DNA from: Hirudinaria manillensis
Lineage: Eukaryota; Annelida; Clitellata; Hirudinida; Hirudinidae
Direction of reading: 5' to 3'
DNA length: 64,000 nt
Assembly: GCA_034509925.1 (NCBI GenBank)
Contig: CM067535.1
Location: 253,001 to 317,000 of the forward strand
The translations under genes were made by a program, and so were the position numbers. Under the pieces are notes generated by a model. The model had not been told where the DNA came from. It did not search any database and saw only the letters and a program-made list of their open reading frames with translations. Each line of letters begins with the position of its first letter. Position 1 is the stretch's first letter. Of the stretch, positions 28,134-41,882 are shown piece by piece.

Positions 28134-31100
28134 CTAAATTGTTGATGTTTCATAGGTTGAGTCTGTGACATGCTTCTCCCTTAACGAGAGGGTGACTGCA
28201 CTCATGAAAGCAGGCAGTGCATCAGACCCTCTCAAATGGATCTCAACAAGGTCTCGAAAAGAACACAAGTATTCGTTTTCCATCAATGTGAAAATATCTC
28301 CTTGTGATTCCTGGGATTAAAAGCGATGACAAAATTTTTATGCAATGGCAGATTTTAATCATTACGGCATAATTTGACATTTATCTTTAAAATTCCAACT
28401 TATTTACCTCAAAAATGAAGAATTCATTCGGTGATTCTGCAAATATGCTGGCAAGCTTGTAGGTGCCATCATCAGTTCTCTCGACTTTATATCCAAGCAA
28501 CTTGGAAACCATCGCTTTAAAGCTTTTGCTGACTTCTCCATATTTCTCTTTTAATCTTTTATTCAACAATTCTGAACTCATCAGCTGCGATTGTAACTCT
28601 GCAATTTTTTTTTTGAATTTTAAAATGCAAATAGCATTTGGAAATAAGATCAAATTTTGAAACAATTTTCATCTAATAAAATGTAAATTTTTCAATATTA
28701 GAAGTATCATAGAAAAATCACAGCACATCACAGCAGAAAATCACAGAAATTTGTGTAATAAATTTATTCACCCTCTTTTTCTTTGAACGAAGGAATGGAT
28801 GCCAGTGCATGAGCTGTTCTGCCAGTCAGATCTTCTTGGCTGTTTGATTCTAGCATTGTTTTTATCTTCATCTTAAGCATCTGATTTTCCTCTTTCAGTG
28901 ATTCAATATCTCTGCTTAAGTTTTCTCGAGCCACAGAAAAGGGAGTGGATTTCATCTGAATCACTTTTGTCTCAACAGGATTGTAATGACCCTACAAAAT
29001 GTAATTATTTTATAAAAATGATATTTTTCCAATTATCACTTGATGATTATAGAAACGAATAAGGCAGAAGTGGTGATATAGTCGTCTATGCATGACGAAT
29101 TAAAATCTCTAGATGAGTTTATATTGTTCAAATGGAGCAGATTCTACTATACGAACCAACATATCACTTCTTTCAATACGGAGTTCAAGTGCTTCCTTTT
29201 CCTTGAGATTTTGTTCTAATTGCCTTTGAAGATCCACAATCTTTTCCCTGCATATAAAATTTTTAATCTTTAGAAGGTAAACCAGTTTTCATAGAATTTG
29301 CACGAAAAATAGTTATAATTATTTATTAATTGTGGTCTAAATTCATTAGAATGTCATTAAAAAAGGTTTCAATCTGCTAAATATTGCTATTATTGTAAAA
29401 TGGGTGTAAAATCTTCTTAAAGATTTATTTATTTTATCAACCTCAACATAAAATTCAAGCAAAACACAAGAACAAAAAGCCAATAAAAATAAATCGAGTG
29501 GAGAGACTCAAGGAAGTGCATGCTCCTGCTATCAGACTGATTCTAATTATGAATTGAAGAACAAAAAGATGAGCAGGTAATATAAGATATAATAAAAGCT
29601 TAAGCAATTAATTAAATATGCCATAAATTAAGAAATGCCATGTGATATTTTAAATGATTCATAATTCATAAACACTGAAAAGTAAAGGAGCAAGGAAGCA
29701 TTGATTACTTAAGTGATAATAAATTCATAAAAACTATCAAACATGAAGACCATCAAACTCACCTCAAAGAAAGAATGACACCAGAGTCAGAATTTACAGC
29801 CGAACTCCTTGAAACTCGATGCTTCTGTTCAGCCAACTGCTCTTCAAGCTTCAAATGAATATTTTATTTAATAATTTTAAATAAACAGTAAATATAATTA
29901 ACCTAACAAGAAATGCAATGCACCAATCTTTTCGGTGAACGATACTCACGGCGACGATTTTTCTCTTCAAATTTTGGGTTAGTTCGGAAAGTTTCTGGAT
30001 TTCACCGTCCTTTTCTAGGCAATGTTTTTTAAAACCATCGCAAGTTTCTTCCAATATCTTAAATTTCTTTTGAGCCGTCGAATCGAGGGTCTGAGTCATT
30101 TCACTTTCATACGAATCCAAAATGTTTTTGTAACTGTCTCTTTCCTAAGAAATTGTAAATGATTCTTAATTAACTCAATTATTTCAATCAGTCAAAAATC
30201 TTTAAGCAAGTCAAAGTATAAAGATGATGCCAGGTCATCTCCAGATCAATTTATTCCTATAATTATAATAATATACCCCTGCCTAATCAAATATTTCTAT
30301 AACTTAAGCTACATCAATTTACAATAACCAGTTTTTTTCACCTAACATCACCAATAGCACTTTTAACCAACCTTAACTACAAGCAACAATTTCTGCCTCA
30401 GACTCTTGAATTGGGAGGACATAAGTTCACATTTAGAAGAAGAATCTGCCAATTCTATCCTCATTCTCTGGATTTCAGCTTGTGTGGCTACTAATTCATC
30501 TTCAGTTTTGTGTAAGCTAAAGAAAGTTTTATTTAAATTTTGAAAGTCTTGAAAGGGAAAATGGCACTTATAAGCAGATTAACAAACCTGTTCTTCAAGC
30601 AGCCATTAGCCTCAGCATAGACCTGATTGGTATGATTCAGATTTTCAATAAGCTGAACAACATCAGAGGCACATCTGGTACAATTATTATGCAAAATGTA
30701 AAGTAAAAACAACTTCAGGGAAGAAAAATAATTTGAAAAGTGAACACACTTGAGAGAAGGAATTGACTTAAACAGAGGTTCAAATTCAGCCATTTTCTTC
30801 TTTAGGGCCTTTAAAACCAAAGTGAATCGTTTAAAATCTTCCCATCATCAACATGTAGCACAAGGTATTTTCAATGTATTTGAATTATAGGAACCTCATT
30901 TCCTAGCCAAAGATCATCGAGTTCGCTGCATCTCTTTTCGCTTCTCTCTAATTTGTCCTGCAAACTCCTGCACTTCTCATTTAGTAACTCCATGTTTTCT
31001 CTTGCTGTCCTAAAAATGATAAGGGTCTTACCTTTGAGTTACTTTTATAACTTTTGCAAAAATATTGACTGGACTTACTTAAGATATGATACTTCATATT

Positions 31101-32534
31101 TTAGTTGTTTATTCTCTTCTTCCAGCTGTTCACATCTTTCCATTTTCGATTGAACCCATTTGGATTGTTTCAAATTCTGTTCGTTCTTGGACTTCTCGTG
31201 TTCGAAATCCTTCAAAAATTAAGTGATGTCATTTGCTGTTCTTTAAAAGAGATTTTATTTGAACATTTTTGTTACTTTCAGTTGTTGATTTAGAGTGCTC
31301 AAGTGGTATTTGGCATTTTCATAGCTTGATTCCAATTTTCTTAGTTCACTAGTTTTACTAAAAATGCAAAAAAATATTAATAAGAAAACAAAACCAATAA
31401 TATTAATATATAAGGTTTAATCCTCAGAAATACTTGAAAATTATTCAAGCTCTCAGCCATACTTTTTCAACTGAAGCCTGAGATCATCATTTTCAGTGGA
31501 AATGTCAACTACTGTAGTTTTGAGAGTCTCATTTTCACTCTCAATTGATTTAATTCTTTGGGAACTAATGAGTTTCACCTGCCATATTTTAATATATATA
31601 TATTATATTCTTATTTTACAATAAAAGTAACAATAACATATACACGATAACATTTACCTCTTCCAATTCCATTTGCACGGCCATGTGAGAAGCAGTCTTA
31701 TTCTGTTTCATAAGTTCTTCCTTGCACTTTTGCAGGTCTGTTTTTAGTTGTGAAACTTCTTCCCTTGCAGTTTCATACTTTGAAAGCATCTTCAATCCCT
31801 GATGCTTCATTTCATCAGCTTGTCTCTTTAAATTCTAGAGCAAGAAAATAACATAAAGCAAGGTATGGTATGGTATGTCACCCAACCAATTGAACGATGC
31901 AACAAGAAATGCAAACTTGTGATCAAATTTTAATTGTCAATATTTCACTTAAAATATATTTAAAATACTAGAAATAATTTGTAATAAATTTACCTCATTG
32001 TCACAAGTAAGAGTATCTGTTTGTTTCTTATTGAATATTTTGTCTTCATTCAGTTGCTTCTCCAGACTTTTGATGACCATTTCCAGTTGTGATATCTTTG
32101 CTTTCAGTGTAATAACTTCAGATTCATTATGCTGGATTCCAAGTCTGTGGTTTAACCATTTTGGTTCTGCTGGAACATGTATTGGTTATTTTGAATTAAT
32201 GCTAATGTTCAAGATTAATGCCAATACAATTCCGTGCATTAAAAATTTGTGGGAAGGCAAATTCGACACACAATAAGAGTAAGGGTCAGCAACATGTCTG
32301 ATAAGTCATTATCTTCATCATAACCTCAATAAGTAGATAAACTCAAAAATGCCTCTCACTAGACAGTTTATTAAATTTTTACGAGGAAAATACATGATTA
32401 AATCAATTAAACTGACCTGAGGATTTATAGTCATTCACATCCCCTAAACGAGGTCTTTTACTATCACGAAACTTCTCTTCAAAATCGCGGTGAATTTTAA
32501 TAATGGTTGTGCATTCCTCATCTACGTCTTGCAT
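28134..32534 (-). CDS. MAD1L1: Mitotic spindle assembly checkpoint protein MAD1
   Basis: Sixteen phase-consistent exons (first 32534-32417, last 28310-28134) encode 718 aa, the same length as human MAD1L1. Most of the protein is long coiled coil rich in E, K, L and Q, with heptads through about residue 600. Exon 28991-28772 holds the Mad2-interaction motif, K-V-I-Q-M-K-S-T-P-F-S-V-A at about 532-544, preceded by G-H-Y-N-P as in human. The C-terminal globular domain includes LLGYKVERTDDGTYKLASI-AESP and ends L-V-E-I-H-L-R-G-S-D-A-L-P-A-F-M-S. MAD1 recruits MAD2 to unattached kinetochores and templates its conversion to the closed form. Neighbouring THOC7 starts 705 bp away in the opposite direction, so the two may share a promoter region. 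Confidence 0.95.
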
Positions 32535-33239
32535 CGTTGTAGTAAATAACGAGCACCAAAACCTATCACAAAGTTATCCGTTTAAAAATTGAAAAGGTCT
32601 ATCGGCGCAATTGATATTCAAGTGATTTATATTTTCTATACAATAAGTATACTTAAATTTGCCTATGTATAAATTTGTTGCAGATATTAATGATGTAAAC
32701 AATATAAAGTCCACCAAACCAATTGATTACTAGTAGATAAGGTTACAATAATCGTGATCAATGTAAAAAGGCCTATTCTTTCAGAAAACAATAAATAAAT
32801 ATTATAACAATATTATAAAATGGGCAAATCTAAAACAATTTTCGTAAACCAACCATTTAGTAGAAATTTAGACAAAAACAGATCACAACCGCATTCAAAA
32901 ACTAAACACACCGTTAGTAAACACTAAAAATGGCGAGTAATGAATTCAATTTTAAAGTATAAAAACACATATTCTAAAAGATAACATTATAAGTTTACAT
33001 CAAATTTGCATATATTTTCAAAACAACAGGTTAAAAATAAGGACACAAAACCGATTTTTGATGCATTACCTAAGAACCAAAATTTTATAACTATGAGTTT
33101 TAAATATTTAATATTTTTACATACAATAAATGTGTTCGAATATCTAGCAGTTAATAAGAACTAAGCCTGCAGGAAGATAATATTGTAGCAACGAAAGTGG
33201 TAATATAATCGATAATATATTTGTTTTTGTTTTTCGGCG
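32535..33239. promoter_or_regulatory. Putative bidirectional promoter region between MAD1 and THOC7
   Basis: A 705-bp gap between two divergent start codons, very AT-rich, with no coding exon seen. The position implies that both promoters lie here, but no specific element such as a TATA box can be assigned with confidence. Confidence 0.45.
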
Positions 33240-34585
33240 ATGGCTGTTGTTGAAGGTAATACATTTTTTATTAAAACGCCTATCATTCTGTCGACTTTTA
33301 GAATTTTGCAATGGCTCATAATTGGTATCTGATCACAATATTTCATGCTCTTAATAATTGCTATTTTTGCATAAACAAAATTTTACATTTTTATGGAGAC
33401 AACAACATGTTATTTTTAAAGACAGAATTTATTAGTGGTGAATGTTTCTTAATTATCACTGCGATAACAATATTATTATTATTAAATTCCAACCAGAAAA
33501 CATTAAATTAACCATTTTCCAGATGAGATTATCAAGCGAAAGCTGCTTATAGAAGGTGACGGAGGGAATGACGAGAAAAGAATAAATGGTCTATTGAAAA
33601 CATTTATAAAGTGGACTAATTCAACAGATACAACTGAGGAGAGGTTAACTTAATGTTCTAGTAATCAAACATTAATACTAATGAGCTAAATATTTGACAT
33701 ACTATTTTAGTTATGCAGGACTGACAAGAATGTTTTCAACTCTTGCACAGTGTCAACTAACTATGCAAAAATCAACCCAAGTTCACAACATGAACCTGAA
33801 GGAACAAGAAAACTATGACAAAATTAATACAGACATTGGTACTACAATACTATACATTACAATTCTGCAAAGTTTAATTATACCTTGATCAACCTTATCT
33901 GAACGATCAGATATCAATTGAATTGGGTCAATAAGTATGCATTTTTTATTGCAGATAATTTAATGGCTATCACTAAGAAGCAGATCAAAGAATGCAAGGA
34001 AGACCTGAGGACTGCGAGGTGCATTAGGAAAAATAAGCAAGGTTTGTATTTTCAAGTGCTTTGTAGCTTGTTTATATCTAAAGACGCTTTTTATTATTAC
34101 TTGTAATATAATTTTTTTTTTATAGAGTATGACCTCCTTGCAAAAGTCATCCAGACAAATCCTGATAGAAATGAAACACTTGAGTATGTTTGTTGACTTG
34201 TTAGAAATTGGGATCATCTTCAACAATACATGCACTTTCAGGCACCTGAAGTCTATTGACCAAGAACTTCTTAAGCTTGAAGAAACAAAAATGCAATTCA
34301 AGGAAATGGTAGGAAATGTGATACGATATGCATATTTTGCATGTGTTATGAATTCTGTGGCCTTTCAACGTCCCATAAAATTTCAGTTAAACATGAGGAA
34401 GAAACACTTTTATGTCCTACTCTGCTCAATTCATGAACTTCAAAGGATGTTGGAAGGTTAATATTTTAATAAAAATCTATTTATGGTTATGTAATTTATG
34501 CTGATAATATAAACTTCAAACTTCAGAGGACAGTCAGTTAAATGATGATGAATTTGAGACCTTTGAAACTATGGACACAAACTGA
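33240..34585 (+). CDS. THOC7: THO complex subunit 7
   Basis: Eight exons (33240-33255, 33523-33643, 33711-33838, 33955-34041, 34126-34183, 34242-34308, 34387-34456, 34527-34585) encode 201 aa; human THOC7 has 204. The first exon supplies only five codons. Diagnostic stretches are D-E-I-I-K-R-K-L-L-I-E-G-D-G near the start, the L-K-T-F-I-K-W motif, Q-C-Q-L-T-M-Q-K-S, M-N-L-K-E-Q-E-N-Y, A-R-C-I-R-K-N-K-Q-E-Y-D and H-F-Y-V-L-L-C-S-I-H-E-L-Q. The middle is coiled coil. It is a structural subunit of the nuclear THO complex, which couples transcription to mRNA packaging and export. Another THO subunit gene, THOC2, lies 10.7 kb to the right on the opposite strand. Confidence 0.95.
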
Positions 34586-34885
34586 CGAATTGGAGTGAAC
34601 ATTGATGCTAACTATAACGTGTATCGTTTCAATAAATAGATTTTCAGTTGCATGCATCAAATCAGTATTTGCATTTGCAGTTGGAATTTCCAATTTCGTT
34701 TATTAAAATATATGACCACATCTAAAATTTTACTAATTTACTGGAGTCTGGGAGATAATAACAGAGCACCAATGTCTCCATATTGGAAATCCTGTCCCCA
34801 TAAATATGAAAAACAAAAGTTTGACGTGGACAATGATTTTATTGATGAAATTGATTTAAACCAATAGATGAAAATGAAGTATTTA

Positions 34886-37785
34886 TTATTGTGTTGCTTT
34901 CCTTTTGCCAGACTTTTTTGGCTTTTTCTTGATCTCCTAATAAATAACATCAGTCATTGAGCTTTATAAATTCAATGTGATGTTCAGTATGATGCACTCA
35001 CCTTGTCCACATGGTCATCTGTTCCTGATTTGTGCATTATTTTCTGCAAGATAAATAATAGAAAATTATTTCATAATCTAGCAGAATAAAGTTGAAATTG
35101 TTCACAGCCAAACCTTCTCTGCTTTCAACTTCTTGATTTTCTCCTTGTCTTCTTGGACAAGCTTTATGAAATGCTGCTTCTTTTTTCTTTGTCTGTTGGC
35201 CCTCTTCTTGTCAGTTTCTGACCTTTCGCTTTCACCGAGGAGTTCCTTCCTCTTATGAACCTTAAAAAATAAATGGAATTCAAAAGGGTCCATATATTAG
35301 GTATTACCTGAAAATGAGTTAACCATAATCTCTTCAGGAGCGAGGGCCATTGCCTCTGTCATGGCGACAGGGGCAACTTCTTCCATTGTCACTGCAGCCA
35401 CATTAGATACAATTTTAACATCAGGAACAGCCTAAATTGAAAGAAATGTTCATTTATTTCTTTGGCATAATGAAATATGTTATATTCATAATAATACAAA
35501 CTGGTTTAGGGTTGAAATTGAAGTTGGACAAAGCATCCAATTTTCTAAATAAGGCTGTCATGGATGACTGAATTTCTTCTACCTCCTCTGGCACTTTCTC
35601 ATCTTTTTCCTAAATTAATCATTAATCATATTTGTAACCAGCTAACCCAAACCTAGTAAGACTTACGTACCCGTATTTGGTCTAAATACTCATTTTCATA
35701 AATCTCTGCAAGTGATAATTTTGACTTTTCTTGGTCAAGAACGACTTTTTTGTTGAGGCTGAATGCTGCCTCTTTTGTCTTTATTTTTCTTTTTGGTCCA
35801 TCCCAAACCTAAAATGATGGCAATTTGTTAATGGAATATATGTCAATTATACATGAAATGAAGTAGTAGAAACTACTTGACTCATGGCTCTCTGACACAA
35901 GATCTCCTCAATTTTCTTCATTACTTCAGGTGTTGTTATAAGAGCTAAATATGGATAACAATAAAGTTATTAATTATGATTTATAAAGGTTCATTAATTG
36001 TGTGTCAAATTCATGGCATGAATAGATTTCATCATCAATTTAACTGACTTGGTAGTTTTGCTACTCCAAATTCCATTTCTTTATCTACAAGACTATTTAT
36101 TGGCCGATCCATATGAGTGACCTCTCCTTTCATCTGCCATTCTTTCTCTGCAACAGCTTTTTCTTCAAGCTGAGAAGCTTTCTTCTTCATCTGAATAATA
36201 TATATGGCATAAATACCCTCTGATATCATTTTATAAATTGGTCTAATACCACTTTGGAAACAATTTACATGGAAACTAAACAGCCTTGATGGCTTATATT
36301 CTGGCTCAATTGGTGCTGCTTTGAGGCAATAGTTAGACATGTGTTATCCAAAACCTAGCCTGAACTAGAGATGGCTATGTACATGTTAGTAATCAAAAAT
36401 TGTCCTTACATATTATTTTGATATACAAGGAATTCAAAATAATAGTTAAATACATTATTTTATAGGCTTATTATAAATAGAGTTGAATATTACCATCTCC
36501 AATCTCTTCTCAAATGAAGATAAATGTGTTTTGTCCTTATCAGCTTTCATGCTTGTTAATCTGTATTAAAATTAGCAAACTACTTAAACTCAGGTTTTTT
36601 TTAGGAAGATCACATTTACTATCCTAATTGGTTTTAAATATTATTTTAAAAAAATAAAGAAATATGACTAAAAACCTTGAATCTCCATCATTTGATGTAT
36701 CTTTCATACTTTCAGGTTGGTCAAAAAAGTCTTCATATCTTATTGGAGCATCCTGGGGATAACAACACATAAATCTTAGTAATGACATTTCAGTATCAAA
36801 GCTTCTTCATGAATAAAAAATAAATAAAATCACCTCATCATAGATTTCTTCATTCTCATCATCATCATCTTCATCATCATCAGAATCTTTTTCCTTTCCT
36901 TCGAGTGCATCCTGTTTGTCAAGGAATGCATTCATCTCAGATAGATTAAAAAAGTTTGAGCCATCCCCATTGCTTTTAATCTTTTTATCTTCATTTTCTA
37001 AATTCTTAGATTTCCTTATAGCCTTTCTGAACAGTTCCATTGGATCATCATATCCATTTGGTTCTAACTCTAATCTTGGTTTCTTAGCTTTATGTTCAAA
37101 TTCATCTTCACTATTTTCATCCTCATTATCAATACATCCATCATCTTTATCATTGTTCCCTTCATCTTCATCACTATCTCCTTCATCTTCATCACTATCA
37201 CCTTCTTCTTCACTGCCACCAAATTCATCATTTGAGAGCATTTCTGTGGTTTTATCTTGTGTGTCATCAGCGAACCTCACTTTCTTCATAATCTGCTTAA
37301 TATTCTCATCATCACTAATTTCGCTAGAGTCTTCATCTGTTTCTTCAGATTTCTTATCCAAATTTTGAACTTCTTTCACAGCCTTTGACTTTTCTGTCTT
37401 CTTTGCTTCATCAATAACCTTGTACCAATTATTATTTATCAGTTCGATTTGCTGCCAAATCTGTTCTTTATCAAGGCCGTCAACATAAAGCTCTGGCAAT
37501 CCAAAGAGGTTGCCCTCGCAAAGATGCATTTGTAAGTCGAAGATAGATCTACATATCTGCATGAACTGTGACGCTCTATGCGAGTCCCTAAAATACGATA
37601 TTTATAATATATTTATATCATATATTCACTTTTACAAAAATCAAATAAGCAAATATTTAATGGTTAGTAAAAAATGTGACATATAAATTAAATAACATAA
37701 AGCCAACAAACAACCTTTTATCGTAGTCAAAATCATCTTTCAAAAAATCCAAAATATTTGCCAATTGTTTAGCAAAATCAAGCAT
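34886..37785 (-). CDS. MPHOSPH10: U3 snoRNP protein MPHOSPH10 (Mpp10)
   Basis: Twelve exons (37785-37715, 37587-36834, 36752-36676, 36560-36494, 36190-36049, 35944-35877, 35808-35671, 35609-35502, 35431-35324, 35260-35114, 35043-35002, 34936-34886) encode about 590 aa; human has 681. Exon 2 is long and includes E-Q-I-W-Q-Q-I-E-L followed by very acidic, imperfectly repeated S-D-E-D-E-G blocks. The C-terminal Mpp10 domain has W-Q-M-K-G-E-V-T with R-P-I-N-S-L, D-Q-E-K-S-K-L-S-L-A-E-I-Y-E, F-R-K-L-D-A-L-S-N-F-N-F-N-P-K-P and V-T-M-E-E-V-A-P-V. It ends in a lysine-rich nuclear/nucleolar tail. Mpp10 binds Imp3 and Imp4 and is needed for 18S rRNA processing in the nucleolus. The 3' end converges on THOC7 with a gap of only 300 bp. 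Confidence 0.94.
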
Positions 37786-38573
37786 TTTCGAAGTTAAGTG
37801 CTTTTTTTATAGGGCGATATTCAACAGGTAATCATGCAGGCAGGCACAGATAAAAAACAGATAAACAAAGCAAAGACTATTTTAGAAATGTTTCAAATAT
37901 CCATAGATTGCATTTCTGCATGACTCAATAACTTATGTTGAAAATTTTAATTGTAAATATATTTTAATTTTAAATTTGTATAATTTGGTTTCCTTGCTCC
38001 AATTGGGTGCTTCAATACACTTGTTACTTTATGAAAGGCAACTCATCTCTTGCTACATCAAATTGTTTCAGCGTCATAAACGCGGCCGTGAAGATCATCC
38101 ACGGCAATCGATAACTTAATATTCCATTTCTCTTCGACTTACACTAATAACGCAGGCTAGGCCGGACTACTGGTCTACCCGACGGGAATGATGATTGGTT
38201 CGATGGGGCCTGATCATGAAAGTTCTGGAACGCTGGATGGTGTATGATTGGGAAAACAAAAAGAATGGGTTGGAGTAGTCTGAGAGTACAAAAAGGATGG
38301 AGAGCTTTTTGATTTGTAGTTCCAGGAAAATAAATATTTTGAGAGTTTTCAGGAATTTTGAAGATCATATTAGCATCGTGACACTTGATACGCTTATAGT
38401 ATTCTATAGAGCAAAACTCCTAACTTTAGTCCGGTAGTCGGATTAGGGGACGAATTAGAAAGAATCAAAGCATGGATATTGTTTCCAATTGTTTATTTAA
38501 TAACAGATATTATAATAATTATTTTTGTATTATTGTATTCAATATTATGTACTGTGTTATGTATGTTTCCTCT
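37786..38573. other. Intergenic between MPHOSPH10 and the transposase remnant
   Basis: No supportable gene. The minus-strand frame 38144-38368 has no recognisable domain. The right part may be 3' flank of the hAT element, but I could not find terminal inverted repeats by eye. Confidence 0.4.
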
Positions 38574-39167
38574 ATGACAAAATAGCAGACATTTCCGGCT
38601 TTAGATTTGATGTCCTTAACATCAACAGTGACTTGAGATCTTCATCTGACAGATTTGTCCTCAAACTGTTCTTCATGTATTTCATTCTTGAAAAGGTTTG
38701 TTCACATAAATATGTTGTTCCAAAGATTGAAAGATACCTTGATGCAAACGTTTTCACTTTTGAAAATTCTTCCTTGGGCAAAAACTGATAAAAGCCCAAT
38801 AGCATTTTGAACTTGTCCCTAAGGAGGTCATTTGATTGCAACTCAATGAGATCCAGTTGAAGTTCATCTAGGCGACTGGCCACATTTGCTTCAAATGAAT
38901 TTTTGAATAGTCTCAGTTCTTTTACCTTTGAATCAAAGTCAGAGAACCGCCCCTGAAAATGCTGCTGGAGATCTTTAATGATCTCGCATGTAAATGACGT
39001 GGTGAATTCAAGTGGTGGGCTCCATTCAGCTTTCCAATACTAAAAGCGTTTTTGGCCTGTACTTGTTCCCAAAAACAAAGCAAGTTTAGATCTGAAGCCC
39101 TTTATGTGGGTATATATATCAGAAGCTAAATTTTTCTTTCCTTTTAGTTTTAAGTTCATTAAAGTGG
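38574..39167 (-). pseudogene. hAT-superfamily transposase remnant (C-terminal part)
   Basis: The minus strand encodes the C-terminal half of a hAT-type transposase, including the dimerisation region: F-A-S-R-Y-L-S-I-F-G-T-T-Y-L-C-E-Q-T-F-S-R-M-K then S-L-R-T-N-L-S-D-E-D-L. This resembles transposase-derived proteins of the GTF2IRD2/ZBED/SCAND3 kind. Upstream in the same frame, D-I-Y-T-H-I-K-G-F-R-S-K-L is followed by an in-frame TAG before Y-W-K-A-E-W. The N-terminal zinc finger and catalytic parts are not visible. It is therefore a broken, non-autonomous copy. Confidence 0.8.
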
Positions 39168-39668
39168 CTAAAAATAATGTTCTGGTGCTCGAGGATCCGC
39201 GTCACAAAGTACTTCGCAACTAAACGGCAGGATATACGTAAAATTCCGAAATTTATCCATATTCTAAAAAAAGTCCCCACAGGGGTCTCCACCCCTATAG
39301 AGTCAAGTAACTAAACTTTGTAACTATTAAATGTACACTTAAAATTGGTTAATTTTGCCTTCATTAAATCAAGTTTGAGCAACATAATCCTTAAAACAAG
39401 ATTTAACATCCACTATCTCAAAGATTCCAAATAGCTATGGTGATACAATTATTTTATTCGGAAGCACTAAAAAATTTTTACTAAATAAAAAATGTGTAAT
39501 AACTTTTATGACTCAAATAAGACAAATAATTGACATATAATTATTACCTGAGTGGCAACGCAGGATTATGTTTAATCGGAAACGTGACGCTACATCCTGC
39601 CTATTGATTTTTGTTTGCTTATTTACAAATTACTCAGCGAGATTCTAAATACGTTCCTTGTTTCTAAT
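39168..39668. other. Intergenic, GOLPH3 upstream region
   Basis: No coding exon was recognised. The left part may still belong to the decayed hAT element; the right part should include the GOLPH3 promoter. Confidence 0.45.
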
Positions 39669-41406
<1,738 letters not shown>

Positions 41407-41882
41407 ACACGAAGCTAAAGAAGCAACATTTTCCTATCGGTTGCTAAGCAAGGGGCTCATCTCACTAACGCATCGATCACATTCACCTGTACATTTGAAA
41501 CATTGATAGATCAATTCCAGCAGATAGTTTGGGTTTGATTTCTTGGAACTTTTGTTTTGTATATAAAGGATATTTTTGCAAGGATTTACTAAATTGTAAA
41601 TTAGAATCTTAACGCTGCGTTAACTGTTATCACATTGTTGGAGGTGTCTTGCGTATCTGTTGGCATTGAGGATTTACTCGATTCGATTGGAATACCAATC
41701 ACATGGAAGTTATAAAAATGCTTATCACCCCTACTTCGATTTGTTCGCCTAATTTCTCAAAATCATCCCGAAATGTATCGACATAATCTTTATTGGTAAT
41801 TACGCAAATAAACTTATTCAAATGTTCCTTCATATCGTTCAGATATGGGACAACAACAGATAATTTCAGTCTGTCAGCATAA
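41407..41882. other. Convergent 3' intergenic region (GOLPH3/SF3B4)
   Basis: Probable 3' untranslated sequence of both genes; no coding exon was recognised. Confidence 0.5.

Noticed and set aside
35308-35323. MPHOSPH10 exon 9 ending at 35308
   Set aside because: Its phase leads to an immediate stop in the next exon; the donor after A-T-G at 35324 keeps V-H-K-R-K in frame.
36916-37368. 150-aa serine-rich plus-strand open frame
   Set aside because: It is the antisense of the acidic repeat region in MPHOSPH10 exon 2; serine runs come from the complement of GAT/GAA codons.
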